From the NCBI GenBank assembly GCA_016177925.1, contig JACOUH010000040.1:1-35424 (forward strand): 35,424 bases of DNA. Reading direction: 5' to 3'. A model generated the notes under the pieces. It was not told the origin of the DNA. It did no database searches and was given only the letters and a program-made list of their open reading frames with translations. Source of the DNA: Planctomycetota bacterium (GTDB lineage: Bacteria > Planctomycetota > Planctomycetia > Gemmatales > Gemmataceae). Shown piece by piece: positions 17,101 through 25,226 of this stretch (its first letter is position 1; every line of letters starts with the position of its first letter). A program made the translations under genes and the position numbers.

Positions 17101-20100
17101 GGAAGCGCGCGCCCTGTTGGAGACGCTCCCTCAGCCGGCCCCCGGCGACTTGTACGAGCTGGGGTGCAGCCGGGCGGCGTGCGGGCTGCTCGTCGGCCAC
17201 GGCAAGACCGAGCTGACGCAAAAGGAACAGGCGCAGCGGCAGAAGGACGCCGAGCTGGCCCTCGACGCGCTGCGTAAGGCGGTGGCCAGCGGCTTCCGCG
17301 ACCTGGCGCGGCTGCGAAACGATCCGGAGTTGGAGGCCCTGCGGCCGCAGGCCAGTTTCAAGGAGCTGCTTGTCGAGTTGGAGAAGAAGGTCAAGGTTCT
17401 GGCGTGGGAGCCGGACTTCGAGGCGGCCAAGGCACGGGCGGCGCGGGAAAAGAAGGACCTCTTCATCTACTTTACGGGCTCCGATTGGTGCTACTGGTGC
17501 CTGCTGGTCCGCAGGGAAGTCTTCGGCAAGGACGCCTTCCTCGACGCCGCGCCGCGCCACTTCGTCCTGGTGGAACTGGACTTCCCGCGCTACAAGGTCA
17601 ACCCGAAGAACTTCGAGCAGAACCGGGAGCTGTTCCACCGCTGGGGGCTGAAGGGCTTCCCCAGCCTGATCCTGGCCGACGCCCAGGGCCGGCCGTACGC
17701 CAACCTCCGCGGCGGCACCCCGGTGCGCGACACCCCCGAGGCGTACGTGCAGTTGATGACGAAACTGCGCCAGAACCGGCTGGCGCGCGACGAGCACTTC
17801 ACGCGGGCGCTGGCGGAGGAGGGGCAGGCGAAGGCCAACAGCCTCGACCGGGCCCTGAGCCTGCTGCCGCGTGACTTCATTCAGGCCGACTATGGCGACG
17901 CCCTCGCCCAGGTCCTCGAACTTGATCCGCTGGACAAGGCGGGGCTGCGCTCCAAGTATCTCCCCTTGCTGCTCGGTAACCGGCGCATCGACGTCCAGGA
18001 TGCCATGAAGAAGCAGGACTGGGACGGCACCATCGTCAAGATCGACAAGATCATCAACGATCTGAAGCCGACCGACACGGTGGCGGCGGACATGCTGTTG
18101 AACCGCGCCCGCGCCTACGCCAAGCTTTCCCAGTGGGACAAGGCCGAGGCCGACTACACCCGGGCCGTGGAGCTGAAGCCGGCCGACGCCAACCTGCGCA
18201 TCGAGCGCGGCCGGTTCTTCGAGAAGCGAGGGCAGCCGGAGAAGGCTGCCGCCGATTTCAGAGTGACCATCGACACCAAGAAGAAGCTCGTGGAAACGAG
18301 CCGCGCCGCCTTCACGCGGACGCCGCACGTCCTCAAAAATCGGGTCGCCCTGAGCGACGCCTACCGGGAGCTGGGCGAGGTGCAGCGGAAGGCCGGCCGG
18401 CCGGCGGACGCGGCGGCAACGGCGCTGTTGCGCGTCCAGCTCTGGCCGGGTCATTTCAGCGAGCTGTACGACGCCGCCTGCGAGCTGGCGCTGTGCGTCC
18501 CCGCGGTGGGCGAGACCGGGGCCCTGACCCCCCAGCAGCAGGCCGAGCGTCGCCGCTACGCCGACCAGGCGATGGACCTCCTGCGCCGCTCGGTGCTCGC
18601 GGGGATGACCGACGTCGCCCATTTCAAAGCCGACACCGACCTGACCGCCCTCCACGGCCGCGACGACTACAAGGCCCTGGTGCGGCAGCTGGAACAATCG
18701 AGGCAGTTCTCCGCCGCCACGGACGAAGGCCGCGTCCTCAAGGGACATACGCACCCGCTGATCGAGAGCGTGGCTTTCGCCCCTGACAGTCGCCGCGTCC
18801 TTTCCTCGGGATTCGATAACACGGTCCGTCTGTGGGACGCCGAGACGGGGAAGGAGTTGCACCGCTTGACGGGCCACACCGGGCTGGTTCACGGGCTGGC
18901 CTTCTCGGCTGACGGTCGTCGGATCGTGACCTCCGGCAGCGACGGCACCGTCCGCCTCTGGGACGCCCAGACGGGCAAGGAGATCAAGCGCTTCACGGGC
19001 CACAGCGGCAACGTCTACGGCGTGGCGATGCTGCCGGACGGCAAGCAGATCCTGTCGTGCGGCAAGGACAAGACGCTGCGGCTGTGGGACGTCGAGACAG
19101 GCAAGGAAATTCGCCAGCTGACCGGGCACAGCGCTTCCGTCGCGGCCCTGGCACTGACCGCCGACGGCCGGCGGGCCGTCTCTGTCTCCGGGGACGCCAC
19201 GCTGCGCTTCTGGGAGGTGGCGACCGGCAAGGAGTTGCAGCGGTTGAAGATGCCGCAGGCCGTCTGGAGCGTGGCAGTGTCGTGGGACGGCCGTCGGGCC
19301 CTGGCCGGCAGCACCAGCGGCCCGGTGTTCCTGTGGGACCTGGACAAGGGCCGGCTACTCCGCCGCCAGGAGGATCATTGGGCCGGGGTGCGGGCCGTGG
19401 GCTTCACTCCCGACGGCAAGCGAGCCCTGTCAGCCAGCGTCCGCGGCGGCCTGGTCCTCGGGGACGTGGAAACCGGCGCCGAGATCTATCGCTTCGCGCC
19501 GACGCTGCCGTGCGGCGGGCTGGCCGTCGCCCCGGACGGGCGCCGCGTCGCCACGGCCAACAACGATGGCAAGGTCCACCTGTGGGCGCTGGCGGAGGGC
19601 ACGCTCCGCGCCCGCACGCATGCCCAGCTCGGCGAGCTGGACAAGGCGCTTGCCGGTTACGACCAGGTCGTCACGCAGCGGCCCGGCGACACGGAAGTGC
19701 GCATCGAGCGCGCGCGCTTCCACGCCCACCAGAGGCAGTGGGACAAGGCCATCGCTGACTTCGCCCAGGTGTTGCAAACGCGGCCGGACGACGTGGACGC
19801 CCTGGTGGAGCGCGGCCGCTGCCACGCGCGGCTCGGTCGCTGGGACGACGTTGCCGCCGACTTCGGCAAGGCGTTCGCCTTGCTTCCCGATGACGCCGCG
19901 GGGCAACGTCGCGCCTGGAGCGAGGAGCTGGCCGCGTGGGACAAGTCGTTCGCAAAGGTACTGGCGGCGCGGCCGAAGGACGCTCAACTCCTGTTCGCGC
20001 GCGGCCGCTGGCACGCCCGTCACAGCCGCTGGCAGGAAGGGGCTGTCGACTTCGCCAAGGGCATGGAGCTAGGGCCGCCGGACAACGCGGAGACGTGGTT

Positions 20101-20650
20101 CGAGCACGCCTCGTTGCGCCTGCTGGCCGGCGATGGGGAGGGCTATCGCCGGGTCTGTGCCTCATTGCTGGCAGCGCATGAGAAGAAGGGCAGCGCCGTG
20201 ATGCGGCCGTTCCTGGTGGCCCGCGCCTGCACGCTGGCGCCGGCCGCGGTGCCGGACCTGAAGAAGCCGGCCCAGGCCGCCCAGCAGGAGCTGACAACCA
20301 ACGCCGCGGCGTACTGGTCCCTGACTCAGCAAGGGGCCCTCTTCTGCCGGGCAGGCCGGTCCGAGGAGGCACAGGGGGTGCTGAAGGAATGCATGGAGAA
20401 GTACCCCGACTGGGACGGGCAGATCCTGAACCGGCTGTGGCGGGTGCTCGTTCAGTACCAGCAGGGACAGAAGGAGGACGCCCGCGAATCGCTGACGGCA
20501 GTGGGGCCGTGGTTCGACAAGCACGGCGGCGTCATGCCGTCGAAGAGGGAGGGGACGCTGGCGCTGCACCTGCACGACTGGCTGGAAGCTCACATCCTGC
20601 ACCGCGAGGCTCAGGCCCTGGTAAAGGGTGTGGCGGGTACTTCGCCCTGA
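14147..20650 (+). CDS. Giant membrane Ser/Thr kinase with TPR, thioredoxin-like and WD40 domains
   Basis: The 2167-residue product has, in order: a kinase domain (about 85-470) with GRGGMG at 92, VALKVL at 112, HRDIKPSN near 335, DFG near 356 and YMAPERF near 382; one transmembrane helix (about 502-525); a charged coiled coil with repeated [23 protein letters not shown]-type helices (about 615-1060); a thioredoxin-like domain (about 1084-1214) with SDWCYWC, i.e. a CxxC pair; more TPRs; a seven-blade WD40 propeller (about 1532-1818) with blades such as [18 protein letters not shown]; and C-terminal TPRs. All catalytic kinase residues are present, so it should be active. The kinase would be cytoplasmic and the rest outside. 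A long low-complexity insert splits the kinase between the hinge and helix E. An intergenic-type palindrome is translated in frame at 16648-16710. The ECF sigma gene precedes it. Confidence 0.93.
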   Translation: MNSSASDPNLVGQVVAEWRERLRRGERFELDEYTARYPTIADELRDLFPALVMIEDLKGEVGDLTGSVAAGSVQPGSQVLERLGDYRILREIGRGGMGIVYEAEQESLGRRVALKVLPGGAMLDEHQQKRFQREAKAAARMHHTNIVPVYGVGEHEGMLYYVMQFIQGLGLDEVLTELRRLHEARGGSPPTTPARTKDVSAVDVAQSLLTGQFAAAGPATLTKAPDGAGSSNGQASGELPAIEVAPGGPAPATCPDARELAKGMGVPPVNRGQESGVRSQESAGGPSTLTPAKATRTSPTEKSLSESGRHYWLSVARIGVQVAEALDYAHSQGVLHRDIKPSNLLLDTQGTVWVTDFGLAKAATDSDALTHTGDIVGTLRYMAPERFNGVSDAKGDIYSLGLTLYELVCQRPAYEETDRNQLVKRVMDGAPAQPRKLNAAIPRDLETIIVKAIDHEPTRRYASARALADDLKRFLDDKPIQARQAGAPERLWRWCRRNPVIASLSAALLVLLVALAAGSTVVALRFQSMAKEENRLRVKESQLRESADDARSRADGARATAEANLQEAQRQKKLAEDHLQEAERQKKLAETNFRQARRAIDDSLTRISESKLLNVPGLQPLRKELLEAALRYYQGFLQQHADNPAVQKDLATAYTLVAKITADVASREKALQAYGQALALRKQLLQRNPNDLDLQADLALHHQAIGRLQQTDNPNAALQSLQEAAGILRTVIPRSQNKLELLHAFASVHNDLGVVYVRKNEPLEAMSYYTAALKLQRQLVHENRDHPRSPQLKYDLANQLTRMGKLQGDIGLSTEALKLHGEALALLRAIVAAPASGASHGPGNSDRGHDWPRSPEINDWQRALAASHEAIGDVQDQEGQPAEALKSYLQALPVRLRLATANPAVTDYQGDLAHAHFTLGQLQAKRNQTAAAALSYRSAIDRQRLVVAAVPESPEPVRLLARQFARLGAAQRQLGQPAEALHSYREARALLETLPQPAPGDLYELGCSRAACGLLVGHGKTELTQKEQAQRQKDAELALDALRKAVASGFRDLARLRNDPELEALRPQASFKELLVELEKKVKVLAWEPDFEAAKARAAREKKDLFIYFTGSDWCYWCLLVRREVFGKDAFLDAAPRHFVLVELDFPRYKVNPKNFEQNRELFHRWGLKGFPSLILADAQGRPYANLRGGTPVRDTPEAYVQLMTKLRQNRLARDEHFTRALAEEGQAKANSLDRALSLLPRDFIQADYGDALAQVLELDPLDKAGLRSKYLPLLLGNRRIDVQDAMKKQDWDGTIVKIDKIINDLKPTDTVAADMLLNRARAYAKLSQWDKAEADYTRAVELKPADANLRIERGRFFEKRGQPEKAAADFRVTIDTKKKLVETSRAAFTRTPHVLKNRVALSDAYRELGEVQRKAGRPADAAATALLRVQLWPGHFSELYDAACELALCVPAVGETGALTPQQQAERRRYADQAMDLLRRSVLAGMTDVAHFKADTDLTALHGRDDYKALVRQLEQSRQFSAATDEGRVLKGHTHPLIESVAFAPDSRRVLSSGFDNTVRLWDAETGKELHRLTGHTGLVHGLAFSADGRRIVTSGSDGTVRLWDAQTGKEIKRFTGHSGNVYGVAMLPDGKQILSCGKDKTLRLWDVETGKEIRQLTGHSASVAALALTADGRRAVSVSGDATLRFWEVATGKELQRLKMPQAVWSVAVSWDGRRALAGSTSGPVFLWDLDKGRLLRRQEDHWAGVRAVGFTPDGKRALSASVRGGLVLGDVETGAEIYRFAPTLPCGGLAVAPDGRRVATANNDGKVHLWALAEGTLRARTHAQLGELDKALAGYDQVVTQRPGDTEVRIERARFHAHQRQWDKAIADFAQVLQTRPDDVDALVERGRCHARLGRWDDVAADFGKAFALLPDDAAGQRRAWSEELAAWDKSFAKVLAARPKDAQLLFARGRWHARHSRWQEGAVDFAKGMELGPPDNAETWFEHASLRLLAGDGEGYRRVCASLLAAHEKKGSAVMRPFLVARACTLAPAAVPDLKKPAQAAQQELTTNAAAYWSLTQQGALFCRAGRSEEAQGVLKECMEKYPDWDGQILNRLWRVLVQYQQGQKEDARESLTAVGPWFDKHGGVMPSKREGTLALHLHDWLEAHILHREAQALVKGVAGTSP
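14963..14993 (+). repeat. Heptad repeat (CAGGAGT-type) inside the kinase insert
   Basis: Four degenerate copies of a 7-nt unit (CAGGAAT, CAGGAGT, CAGGAGT, CAGGAAT) lie in the kinase insert and are translated within [14 protein letters not shown]. Other heptad repeats occur at 24431 and 34111. Its position in a variable insert explains why the protein tolerates it. Confidence 0.8.
16648..16710. repeat. Inverted repeat with 27-bp perfect arms, located in frame inside the kinase gene
   Basis: Arms 16648-16674 and 16684-16710 are perfect complements with a 9-nt loop. The head GGCGAGCGGGG is the same as in the intergenic elements at 2768 and 10007, with the inner palindrome GGGGCCA-GTCA-TGGCCCC. 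It is translated without a stop as about 21 residues (around [20 protein letters not shown]) inside the TPR region. Confidence 0.95.
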
Positions 20651-20705
20651 ATCGGCTTTGCCTCAAAAATCCCCTTTGAAGGCCCCTTTTACGTTAGCCT
20701 CCCCC

Positions 20706-21088
20706 TTTCTGCGTTAGCGGTAGCATGACCGCCTGACCGCCTGCCGCTCGCCTCCGGAGGTCGCCATGTCGAACGACACACCAGCGCCGGATCAGACGCC
20801 CGCGCCGCCCGCCGAATCGAAGTGGATACTGGTCTTTTACGTCTTCACGTTCTTCGTCCTGCTGCTGCTCGTCCCCATCGGGCTACAACTGCCGGGCGAG
20901 GCGAAGTTGCTATTCCCCATGCTCCTTATGGCGCTGTCATTGGTCGTCGGCCTGGGGAGCGTCACTTATCGGGCGGTCCGAGAACTGGAAAAGCGAGTCG
21001 CACACCTGGAAAGGCCCCCGGCAAACCATCCGCCTCCGTGAGCCTGCCGGGATGGCATTTCTGCGTTAGAAAACCTTTTTCTGCGTTA
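20706..21088 (+). repeat. Three copies of TTTCTGCGTTA flanking the small membrane protein gene
   Basis: TTTCTGCGTTA occurs at 20706-20716, 21058-21068 and 21078-21088; the first two are followed by G. One copy precedes the small membrane gene and two follow it. A related ACGTTAGCC lies just before the first. Whether they are protein-binding sites or a decayed dispersed repeat cannot be told. Confidence 0.6.
20766..21041 (+). CDS. Small two-helix membrane protein, function unknown
   Basis: ATG 20766 follows GGAGG at five bases. The 91-residue product has a proline-rich start (TPAPDQTPAPP), a first membrane helix (WILVFYVFTFFVLLLLVPIG) and a second (LLFPMLLMALSLVVGLGSV). It ends in a short charged helix, AVRELEKRVAHLER, that could form a coiled coil. 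I do not recognise a family. It lies 115 bases downstream of the giant kinase on the same strand, so it may belong to that unit, but no functional link is visible. Confidence 0.75.
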   Translation: MSNDTPAPDQTPAPPAESKWILVFYVFTFFVLLLLVPIGLQLPGEAKLLFPMLLMALSLVVGLGSVTYRAVRELEKRVAHLERPPANHPPP

Positions 21089-21208
21089 CGAGGGGGCTTT
21101 TTAGGGCAATGCCCGCCACTCTCTCATTCTCATCATTTCCCGCTCAGACTGCGCGCTCGCCGGCCGCCGGAAGTTTCTGTTCGAGCGCGGGGAGAAGGGT
21201 TCCCTCTG

Positions 21209-22465
21209 TCATTCCGGCGAGAGGTCGTCCAGGTGGTGGCCGAGTTTCTCCTTCTTGGTCTTCAGGTAGTGGTAGTTGTTCGGATTGGCCGGCACCTGGA
21301 TTGGCACTCGCTCGACGATGTTCAGCCCGTAGCCCTCAATCCCCACGACCTTTTTCGGGTTATTGGTCAACAGCCTGATATCGCGCACGCCCAGATCGAC
21401 GAGAATCTGGGCGCCGATGCCGTAGTGGCGTAGGTCCGGCGCGAAGCCCAACCGCAGGTTGGCCTCGACGGTATCCAGTTCCTCTTGCTGTTGTAGCTGG
21501 TAGGCGCGCAACTTGGACAAAAGGCCGATGCCACGCCCCTCCTGCCGCATGTACAGCACCACGCCCTTACCCGCCTCCGCCACCTGCTTCATTGCTTGGT
21601 GCAACTGCGAGCCACAGTCGCACAGCTTGCTCTCGAAGACGTCGCCGGTCAAACACGAGCTGTGGATGCGCACCAGGATCGGGTCCTGCTGGACGGGGAC
21701 GCAGCCCTCCACTTCGACGCCGACCCCCCCCTTGCACAGGGCCAGGTGCGGCTCCGGGTCGACCACCGAGGTGTAGGCAATCAGGTCGAACTCTCCGTGG
21801 TGCGTCGGCAACTTGACGACCAGCTCGCGGCGGATCAGCTTCTCGCGCTGGCGGCGGTACTTGATCAGGTTCTCGATGGTACACATCTTCAGTGCGTGGC
21901 GGCGGCAGAACTCGCGCAGCTGCGGGACACGGGCCATGCGGCCATCGTCCTGGAGGACCTCGCAGATGACCGCGGCCTCCTGGAAGCCGGCCAGTCGCGC
22001 CAGGTCGACGCTGCCCTCGGTGTGGCCGGTGCGGACGAGCACGCCGCCGGGCTGGGCGCGGAGACCGTCGACGTGTCCCGGGCGCACCAGGTCTGCCGGC
22101 ACGCCGTGCGGGTTGACGGCTGCCTGGATCGAGCGGCAGCGGTCGTAGGCCGACGTGCCTGTCTCGATGCCGCTCCGAGCGTCAAACTTGACGGTGAAGG
22201 CGGTGCCCATGCGGGCGCTATTGACCGACGTCTGCGGATCGAGATGCATTCGCTCGCACAGAGGCGCCGACATGGACAGGCAGAGGATGCCGCGGGCGTG
22301 GGTGAGCATGAAGTTGATCGCCTCGGGCGTGACGCGATCAGCGGCGATGACCAGGTCGCCCTCGTTCTCGCGATACTGGTCGTCGACGAGGACGATCATG
22401 CGACCGGCGCGCAGTTCGTCCAGGGCCTCCTCGATGGTACAGAACGTCCCGTTGTCGTCGGTCAT
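21209..22465 (-). CDS. ribBA: Bifunctional 3,4-dihydroxy-2-butanone 4-phosphate synthase / GTP cyclohydrolase II
   Basis: The 418-residue product carries both first-step enzymes of riboflavin synthesis. Residues about 1-205 are the butanone-phosphate synthase: VDDQYRENEGDL (acidic catalytic loop), TSAYDRCRSIQAAV, RPGHVDGLRA and GHTEGSVDLARLAG. Residues about 206-418 are GTP cyclohydrolase II: zinc ligands in SSCLTGDVFESKLCDCGSQL, the RQEGRGIGL loop, and LTNNPKKVVGIEGYG near the end. It makes dihydroxybutanone phosphate from ribulose 5-phosphate and the pyrimidine precursor from GTP in the cytoplasm. GAGGAGG seven bases before ATG 22465 fixes the start; the longer upstream frame runs into an inverted repeat. 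No FMN riboswitch-like sequence was recognised upstream. It stands alone, as is common for ribBA outside full rib operons. Confidence 0.97.
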   Translation of the reverse strand: MTDDNGTFCTIEEALDELRAGRMIVLVDDQYRENEGDLVIAADRVTPEAINFMLTHARGILCLSMSAPLCERMHLDPQTSVNSARMGTAFTVKFDARSGIETGTSAYDRCRSIQAAVNPHGVPADLVRPGHVDGLRAQPGGVLVRTGHTEGSVDLARLAGFQEAAVICEVLQDDGRMARVPQLREFCRRHALKMCTIENLIKYRRQREKLIRRELVVKLPTHHGEFDLIAYTSVVDPEPHLALCKGGVGVEVEGCVPVQQDPILVRIHSSCLTGDVFESKLCDCGSQLHQAMKQVAEAGKGVVLYMRQEGRGIGLLSKLRAYQLQQQEELDTVEANLRLGFAPDLRHYGIGAQILVDLGVRDIRLLTNNPKKVVGIEGYGLNIVERVPIQVPANPNNYHYLKTKKEKLGHHLDDLSPE

Positions 22466-22495
22466 TCGCGGACCTCCTCGGGTGGTGAGGTGGTT

Positions 22496-22569
22496 GGTTT
22501 TCCGCTTGCGGCTTAGCGCTCGCTTGTCCTGACGGGGCGGAGCGAACGCTAAGCCGCAAGCGGAAGACC
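22496..22569. repeat. Inverted repeat upstream of ribBA, about 29-bp arms with two mismatches
   Basis: Left arm 22496-22524 pairs with 22541-22569; the inner 25 bp match at 24 positions around a 16-nt loop. The outer part is the CCGCTTGCGG palindrome also seen at 6276. It lies just upstream of the ribBA ribosome site, so it probably sits in the 5-prime leader of the ribBA transcript. Confidence 0.9.
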
Positions 22570-22664
22570 TGGCACTGACCAACCACCGGCCCCTGTACGT
22601 CTCTTTCGATCGTCCGTAACTATTTTAGGAGCAGCGGCGGTACGATAGCAGGGCAGGGCGCGTC

Positions 22665-23510
22665 ATGAAACTGGCATTCAGCACCAATGCGTATCTGCGA
22701 TTCCCCTTCGAGAAGGCGGCGCAGCGGCTGGCGGCGATCGGCTATCGCGGCATCGAAATCATGGCCGATGTGCCGCACGCCTGGCCCGCCTTCCTGCCCG
22801 AGGAGCACAAGCAGACCATCCGCGACACGCTGACAAAACACAACCTCGCCATCTCCAACATCAACGCGTTCATGATGAACGCCATCAACGATGCCCGCCA
22901 GCGCTACTGGCACCCCTCCTGGATCGAGCCCGATCCGCACTATCGCCAGGTTCGCATCGACCACACGAAACGCGCCCTGACGCTGGCCCGCGAACTGGGC
23001 GCCCCGTGCATCACCACCGAGCCGGGCGGGCCGGTCGAGAAGGGCGCGTCGTGGTCGGCGGCGCTGAAACTGTTCGTCGAGGGATTGAAGCCAGTGCTCG
23101 AACACGCCGAGAAGGAGGGCCTGCTGCTGCTGGTCGAGCCGGAGCCCGACTTGCTGATCGAGCGAGCGGATCAGTTCGAGGAACTGATGCGGCACCTCGA
23201 CTCGCCGGCGGTCGGGTTGAATTTCGACATCGGCCACTTCTACTGTGTCGGCGACGACCCCGCCGCGACGGTGCCACGGCTGGCGAAGTACACGCGGCAC
23301 TACCACCTCGAGGACATCGCCGCCACGCGCGTCCACCATCACCTCGTCCCCGGCGAGGGGGCCATCGACTTCGCCGCCACCTTGCGGGCAATCCGCGCCA
23401 CCGGGTACGATGGCTGGATTACCATCGAGCTGTACCCTTACGTCGACGACCCCGACGCGGCGGCCCGGACCGCCCTGGAACGTGTCTCGCAAATCATGGC
23501 GACGCTATGA
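22665..23510 (+). CDS. TIM-barrel sugar phosphate isomerase/epimerase-like protein
   Basis: The 281-residue product is an AP-endonuclease-2/xylose-isomerase-type TIM barrel. It begins MKLAFSTNAYLRFPFEKAAQRLAAIGYRGIE as in this family. Likely metal-binding positions are in LLLLVEPEPDLL, LNFDIGHFYC (Asp and His), YHLEDIA and WITIELYPY. Family members isomerise or epimerise sugars or related alcohols using a divalent metal. Its stop overlaps the start of the next gene (ATGA at 23507-23510), so it is translationally coupled to a UbiA-type prenyltransferase. That pairing resembles the Ebo-type clusters, where a TIM-barrel protein and a UbiA protein work with others on a small exported molecule; here only these two and a PAP2 protein are seen, so the link is tentative. 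Confidence 0.9.
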   Translation: MKLAFSTNAYLRFPFEKAAQRLAAIGYRGIEIMADVPHAWPAFLPEEHKQTIRDTLTKHNLAISNINAFMMNAINDARQRYWHPSWIEPDPHYRQVRIDHTKRALTLARELGAPCITTEPGGPVEKGASWSAALKLFVEGLKPVLEHAEKEGLLLLVEPEPDLLIERADQFEELMRHLDSPAVGLNFDIGHFYCVGDDPAATVPRLAKYTRHYHLEDIAATRVHHHLVPGEGAIDFAATLRAIRATGYDGWITIELYPYVDDPDAAARTALERVSQIMATL

Positions 23511-24415
23511 ACCGCCTGCGCGTTTACGCCCAGCTCGTGCGCCTGCCCAACCTGCCGTCGGCGCTGGCCGATGTCTGCCTCGCCGGCTTCGCCCTCGCCG
23601 CCCAGCCTCCTGTCGGCCGGCTCGTCGACGGCTTCCCCTTTGACGCCTTATTGCTGCTGCTGCTGTCGTCGGCATGCCTGTACTCGTCGGGCATGGTCTG
23701 GAACGATTACTTCGACCTGGAGCAGGATCGGCGCGAGCGTCCGTTCCGCCCGCTGCCGTCGGGACGCGTCAAGCCAGGCGAGGCAGTGCGCCTCGGCGCC
23801 GGACTGATGGCCGCTGGCGCGGGCTGCGCCTTCGTCGCGGGTCGCGTCTCCCTCTGGCTAGCGCTGGTGCTGGTCGCAGCGATCCTCGCCTACGACGGGT
23901 GGCTGAAGCGGACCTGGGCCGGCCCGGTCGGCATGGGCCTGTGCCGCTTCCTCAACGTGCTGCTGGGCGTGTCGCTGGCGGGGACCCTGGCTGTCCCGTG
24001 GGCGCTGCACTTGGCGACGGTGGTTGGCCTGTACATCGCCGGGGTGACGTGGTTCGCCCGCACCGAGGCACGGCAGAGCAGTCAGTCCGCCTTGCAAGGG
24101 GCGGCGGCCATCATGCTGGCGAGCCTGGTCCTGGCGCTGCCGTTGCCGGTCCGCGGCGAGCGGGCGGCCTCATCGGTGCTGTTCCCCTACTTGCTCGTGG
24201 CCCTTGGCTTCCTGATCGGCCTGCCGGTCAGCCGGGCGATCGTCAGTCCGACGCCGTCGCATGTCCAGGCGGCGGTCAAGCGCTGCCTGCTCGGCCTGAT
24301 CGTCCTCGACGCCGTGCTGGCGACGGCGCTGGGCGGGGTGGCGGGACTGCTGATCCTCGTGCTGCTCGTGCCGGCGCTGGCCCTCAACTGGCAAAAGTGG
24401 CTTTACGCGACCTGA
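23507..24415 (+). CDS. UbiA-family prenyltransferase (EboC-like)
   Basis: The 302-residue product is a polytopic membrane protein with about eight or nine helices. The first aspartate-rich motif reads NDYFDLEQDRRERPFRPLPS (about residues 66-85). The second is around YDGWLKRT (about 128-136), where UbiA proteins have YxxxK or DxxxD. Members transfer a prenyl group from a prenyl diphosphate to an aromatic or cyclic acceptor. The RPFRPLPSGR stretch after the first motif is typical of the subgroup found in planctomycetes and in Ebo clusters. The start ATG overlaps the upstream gene's stop, showing operon structure. The acceptor is unknown, but a diphosphate-releasing enzyme beside a PAP2 phosphatase is biochemically coherent. 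Confidence 0.9.
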   Translation: MNRLRVYAQLVRLPNLPSALADVCLAGFALAAQPPVGRLVDGFPFDALLLLLLSSACLYSSGMVWNDYFDLEQDRRERPFRPLPSGRVKPGEAVRLGAGLMAAGAGCAFVAGRVSLWLALVLVAAILAYDGWLKRTWAGPVGMGLCRFLNVLLGVSLAGTLAVPWALHLATVVGLYIAGVTWFARTEARQSSQSALQGAAAIMLASLVLALPLPVRGERAASSVLFPYLLVALGFLIGLPVSRAIVSPTPSHVQAAVKRCLLGLIVLDAVLATALGGVAGLLILVLLVPALALNWQKWLYAT

Positions 24416-24430
24416 TGACTCGCTCGGCAG

Positions 24431-24520
24431 AAATGAGGAATGAGGAATGAGGAATGAGGAATGAAAGACAAGAAGAGTCTGACTTCTATTCATCATTCAG
24501 CATTCAGCATTCATCATTTC
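24431..24520. repeat. Heptad-unit imperfect inverted repeat reaching into the PAP2 gene
   Basis: Left side 24431-24465 has GAGGAAT units repeated four times. The right side 24488-24520 has matching units in the opposite sense (CATTCAG/CATTCAT type). It holds several ATG codons seven bases apart, each preceded by GAGGA, so it supplies both ribosome site and start codon for the PAP2 gene. The right half is translated as SIHHSAFSIHHF. Confidence 0.85.
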
Positions 24521-25186
24521 CTAGAGCGCCTCCTCGCGGCACTGGACCGCGTACCCGGGCTGGGCGGCGGCATCACGCACCTGGTCTTTCTGAGCCTGTT
24601 CTTCGGCACCTCGTTGATGCTTTACCTGACCGTGCTGCGATTGCGCGGCCCGGCGGTGGCGTTCCGCACGCGCGTCGCCTGGGATACGGCGTTTCCGTTC
24701 ACGCCGTGGTGGGTGTGGATCTACCTGCTGCCGTACGTGCTCGGCCCGCTGCTGACGATCGTCATGAGCCGGGCCGCGTTTGCCTGGTACGTCCGGCGAG
24801 GGACGCTGGTGGTGCTGGTGTCGTTGGTGATCTTCGCGGCAGTGCCGACGCAGACGGTTCGCCCGCTGCAAGACGACCCGGCGAACGAGGAGCGGCTCGG
24901 CGCGGGCTGGACGGCCGACCTGTATCGGTGGATGGTGGAGATCGACGACCCGCCGGCGAACGCGGCGCCGAGTCTACACGTCAGCCTGAGCTGCCTCTTG
25001 GCGTGGGCAATGGCCTACGACTTCCCGCGCTGGCGAGCGGCGGCCGCGGCGGGGGCGATGGTGATCTGGCTGTCGACACTATTCACTGCTCAGCATCACC
25101 TGATCGACGTGGTGACGGGAGCACTGCTGGCGAGCCTCGCTGCCATCGGCGGACCGCACCGGGGAGGACGTTCGCCGTCACTCTGA
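24461..25186 (+). CDS. PAP2-superfamily membrane phosphatase/phosphotransferase
   Basis: The 241-residue product has about five or six hydrophobic helices. The two catalytic motifs are PANAAPSLHVSLS (PSxHV type, about residue 166-178) and STLFTAQHHLIDVVTG (SxxxxxxHxxxD type, about 204-219), giving both histidines and the aspartate. The family removes phosphate from lipid or prenyl phosphates, or transfers head groups as in Aur1-type enzymes; which applies is not clear. ATG 24461 is the most likely start, but the heptad repeat also offers ATGs at nearby spacings in other frames. The first 20 or so residues, including SIHHSAFSIHHF, come from the repeat and are unlikely to be functional. It follows the UbiA gene by 45 bases on the same strand and may recycle a released polyprenyl phosphate; that is inference. 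Confidence 0.85.
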   Translation: MKDKKSLTSIHHSAFSIHHFLERLLAALDRVPGLGGGITHLVFLSLFFGTSLMLYLTVLRLRGPAVAFRTRVAWDTAFPFTPWWVWIYLLPYVLGPLLTIVMSRAAFAWYVRRGTLVVLVSLVIFAAVPTQTVRPLQDDPANEERLGAGWTADLYRWMVEIDDPPANAAPSLHVSLSCLLAWAMAYDFPRWRAAAAAGAMVIWLSTLFTAQHHLIDVVTGALLASLAAIGGPHRGGRSPSL

Positions 25187-25226
25187 ATGGAATTGTCCGG
25201 CCGCTGAAGCGGCGCAGACCATCGTG

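Noticed and set aside
14990-19129. Open frame of 1379 codons antisense to the giant kinase
   Set aside because: It is the complement of a clear coding region in very GC-rich DNA, where antisense frames stay open by codon bias. Its product is low-complexity with no domain, and the sense strand carries all kinase, thioredoxin and WD40 motifs.
21209-22665. FMN riboswitch upstream of ribBA
   Set aside because: The upstream region is occupied by an inverted repeat, and I cannot find the conserved multi-stem RFN elements.
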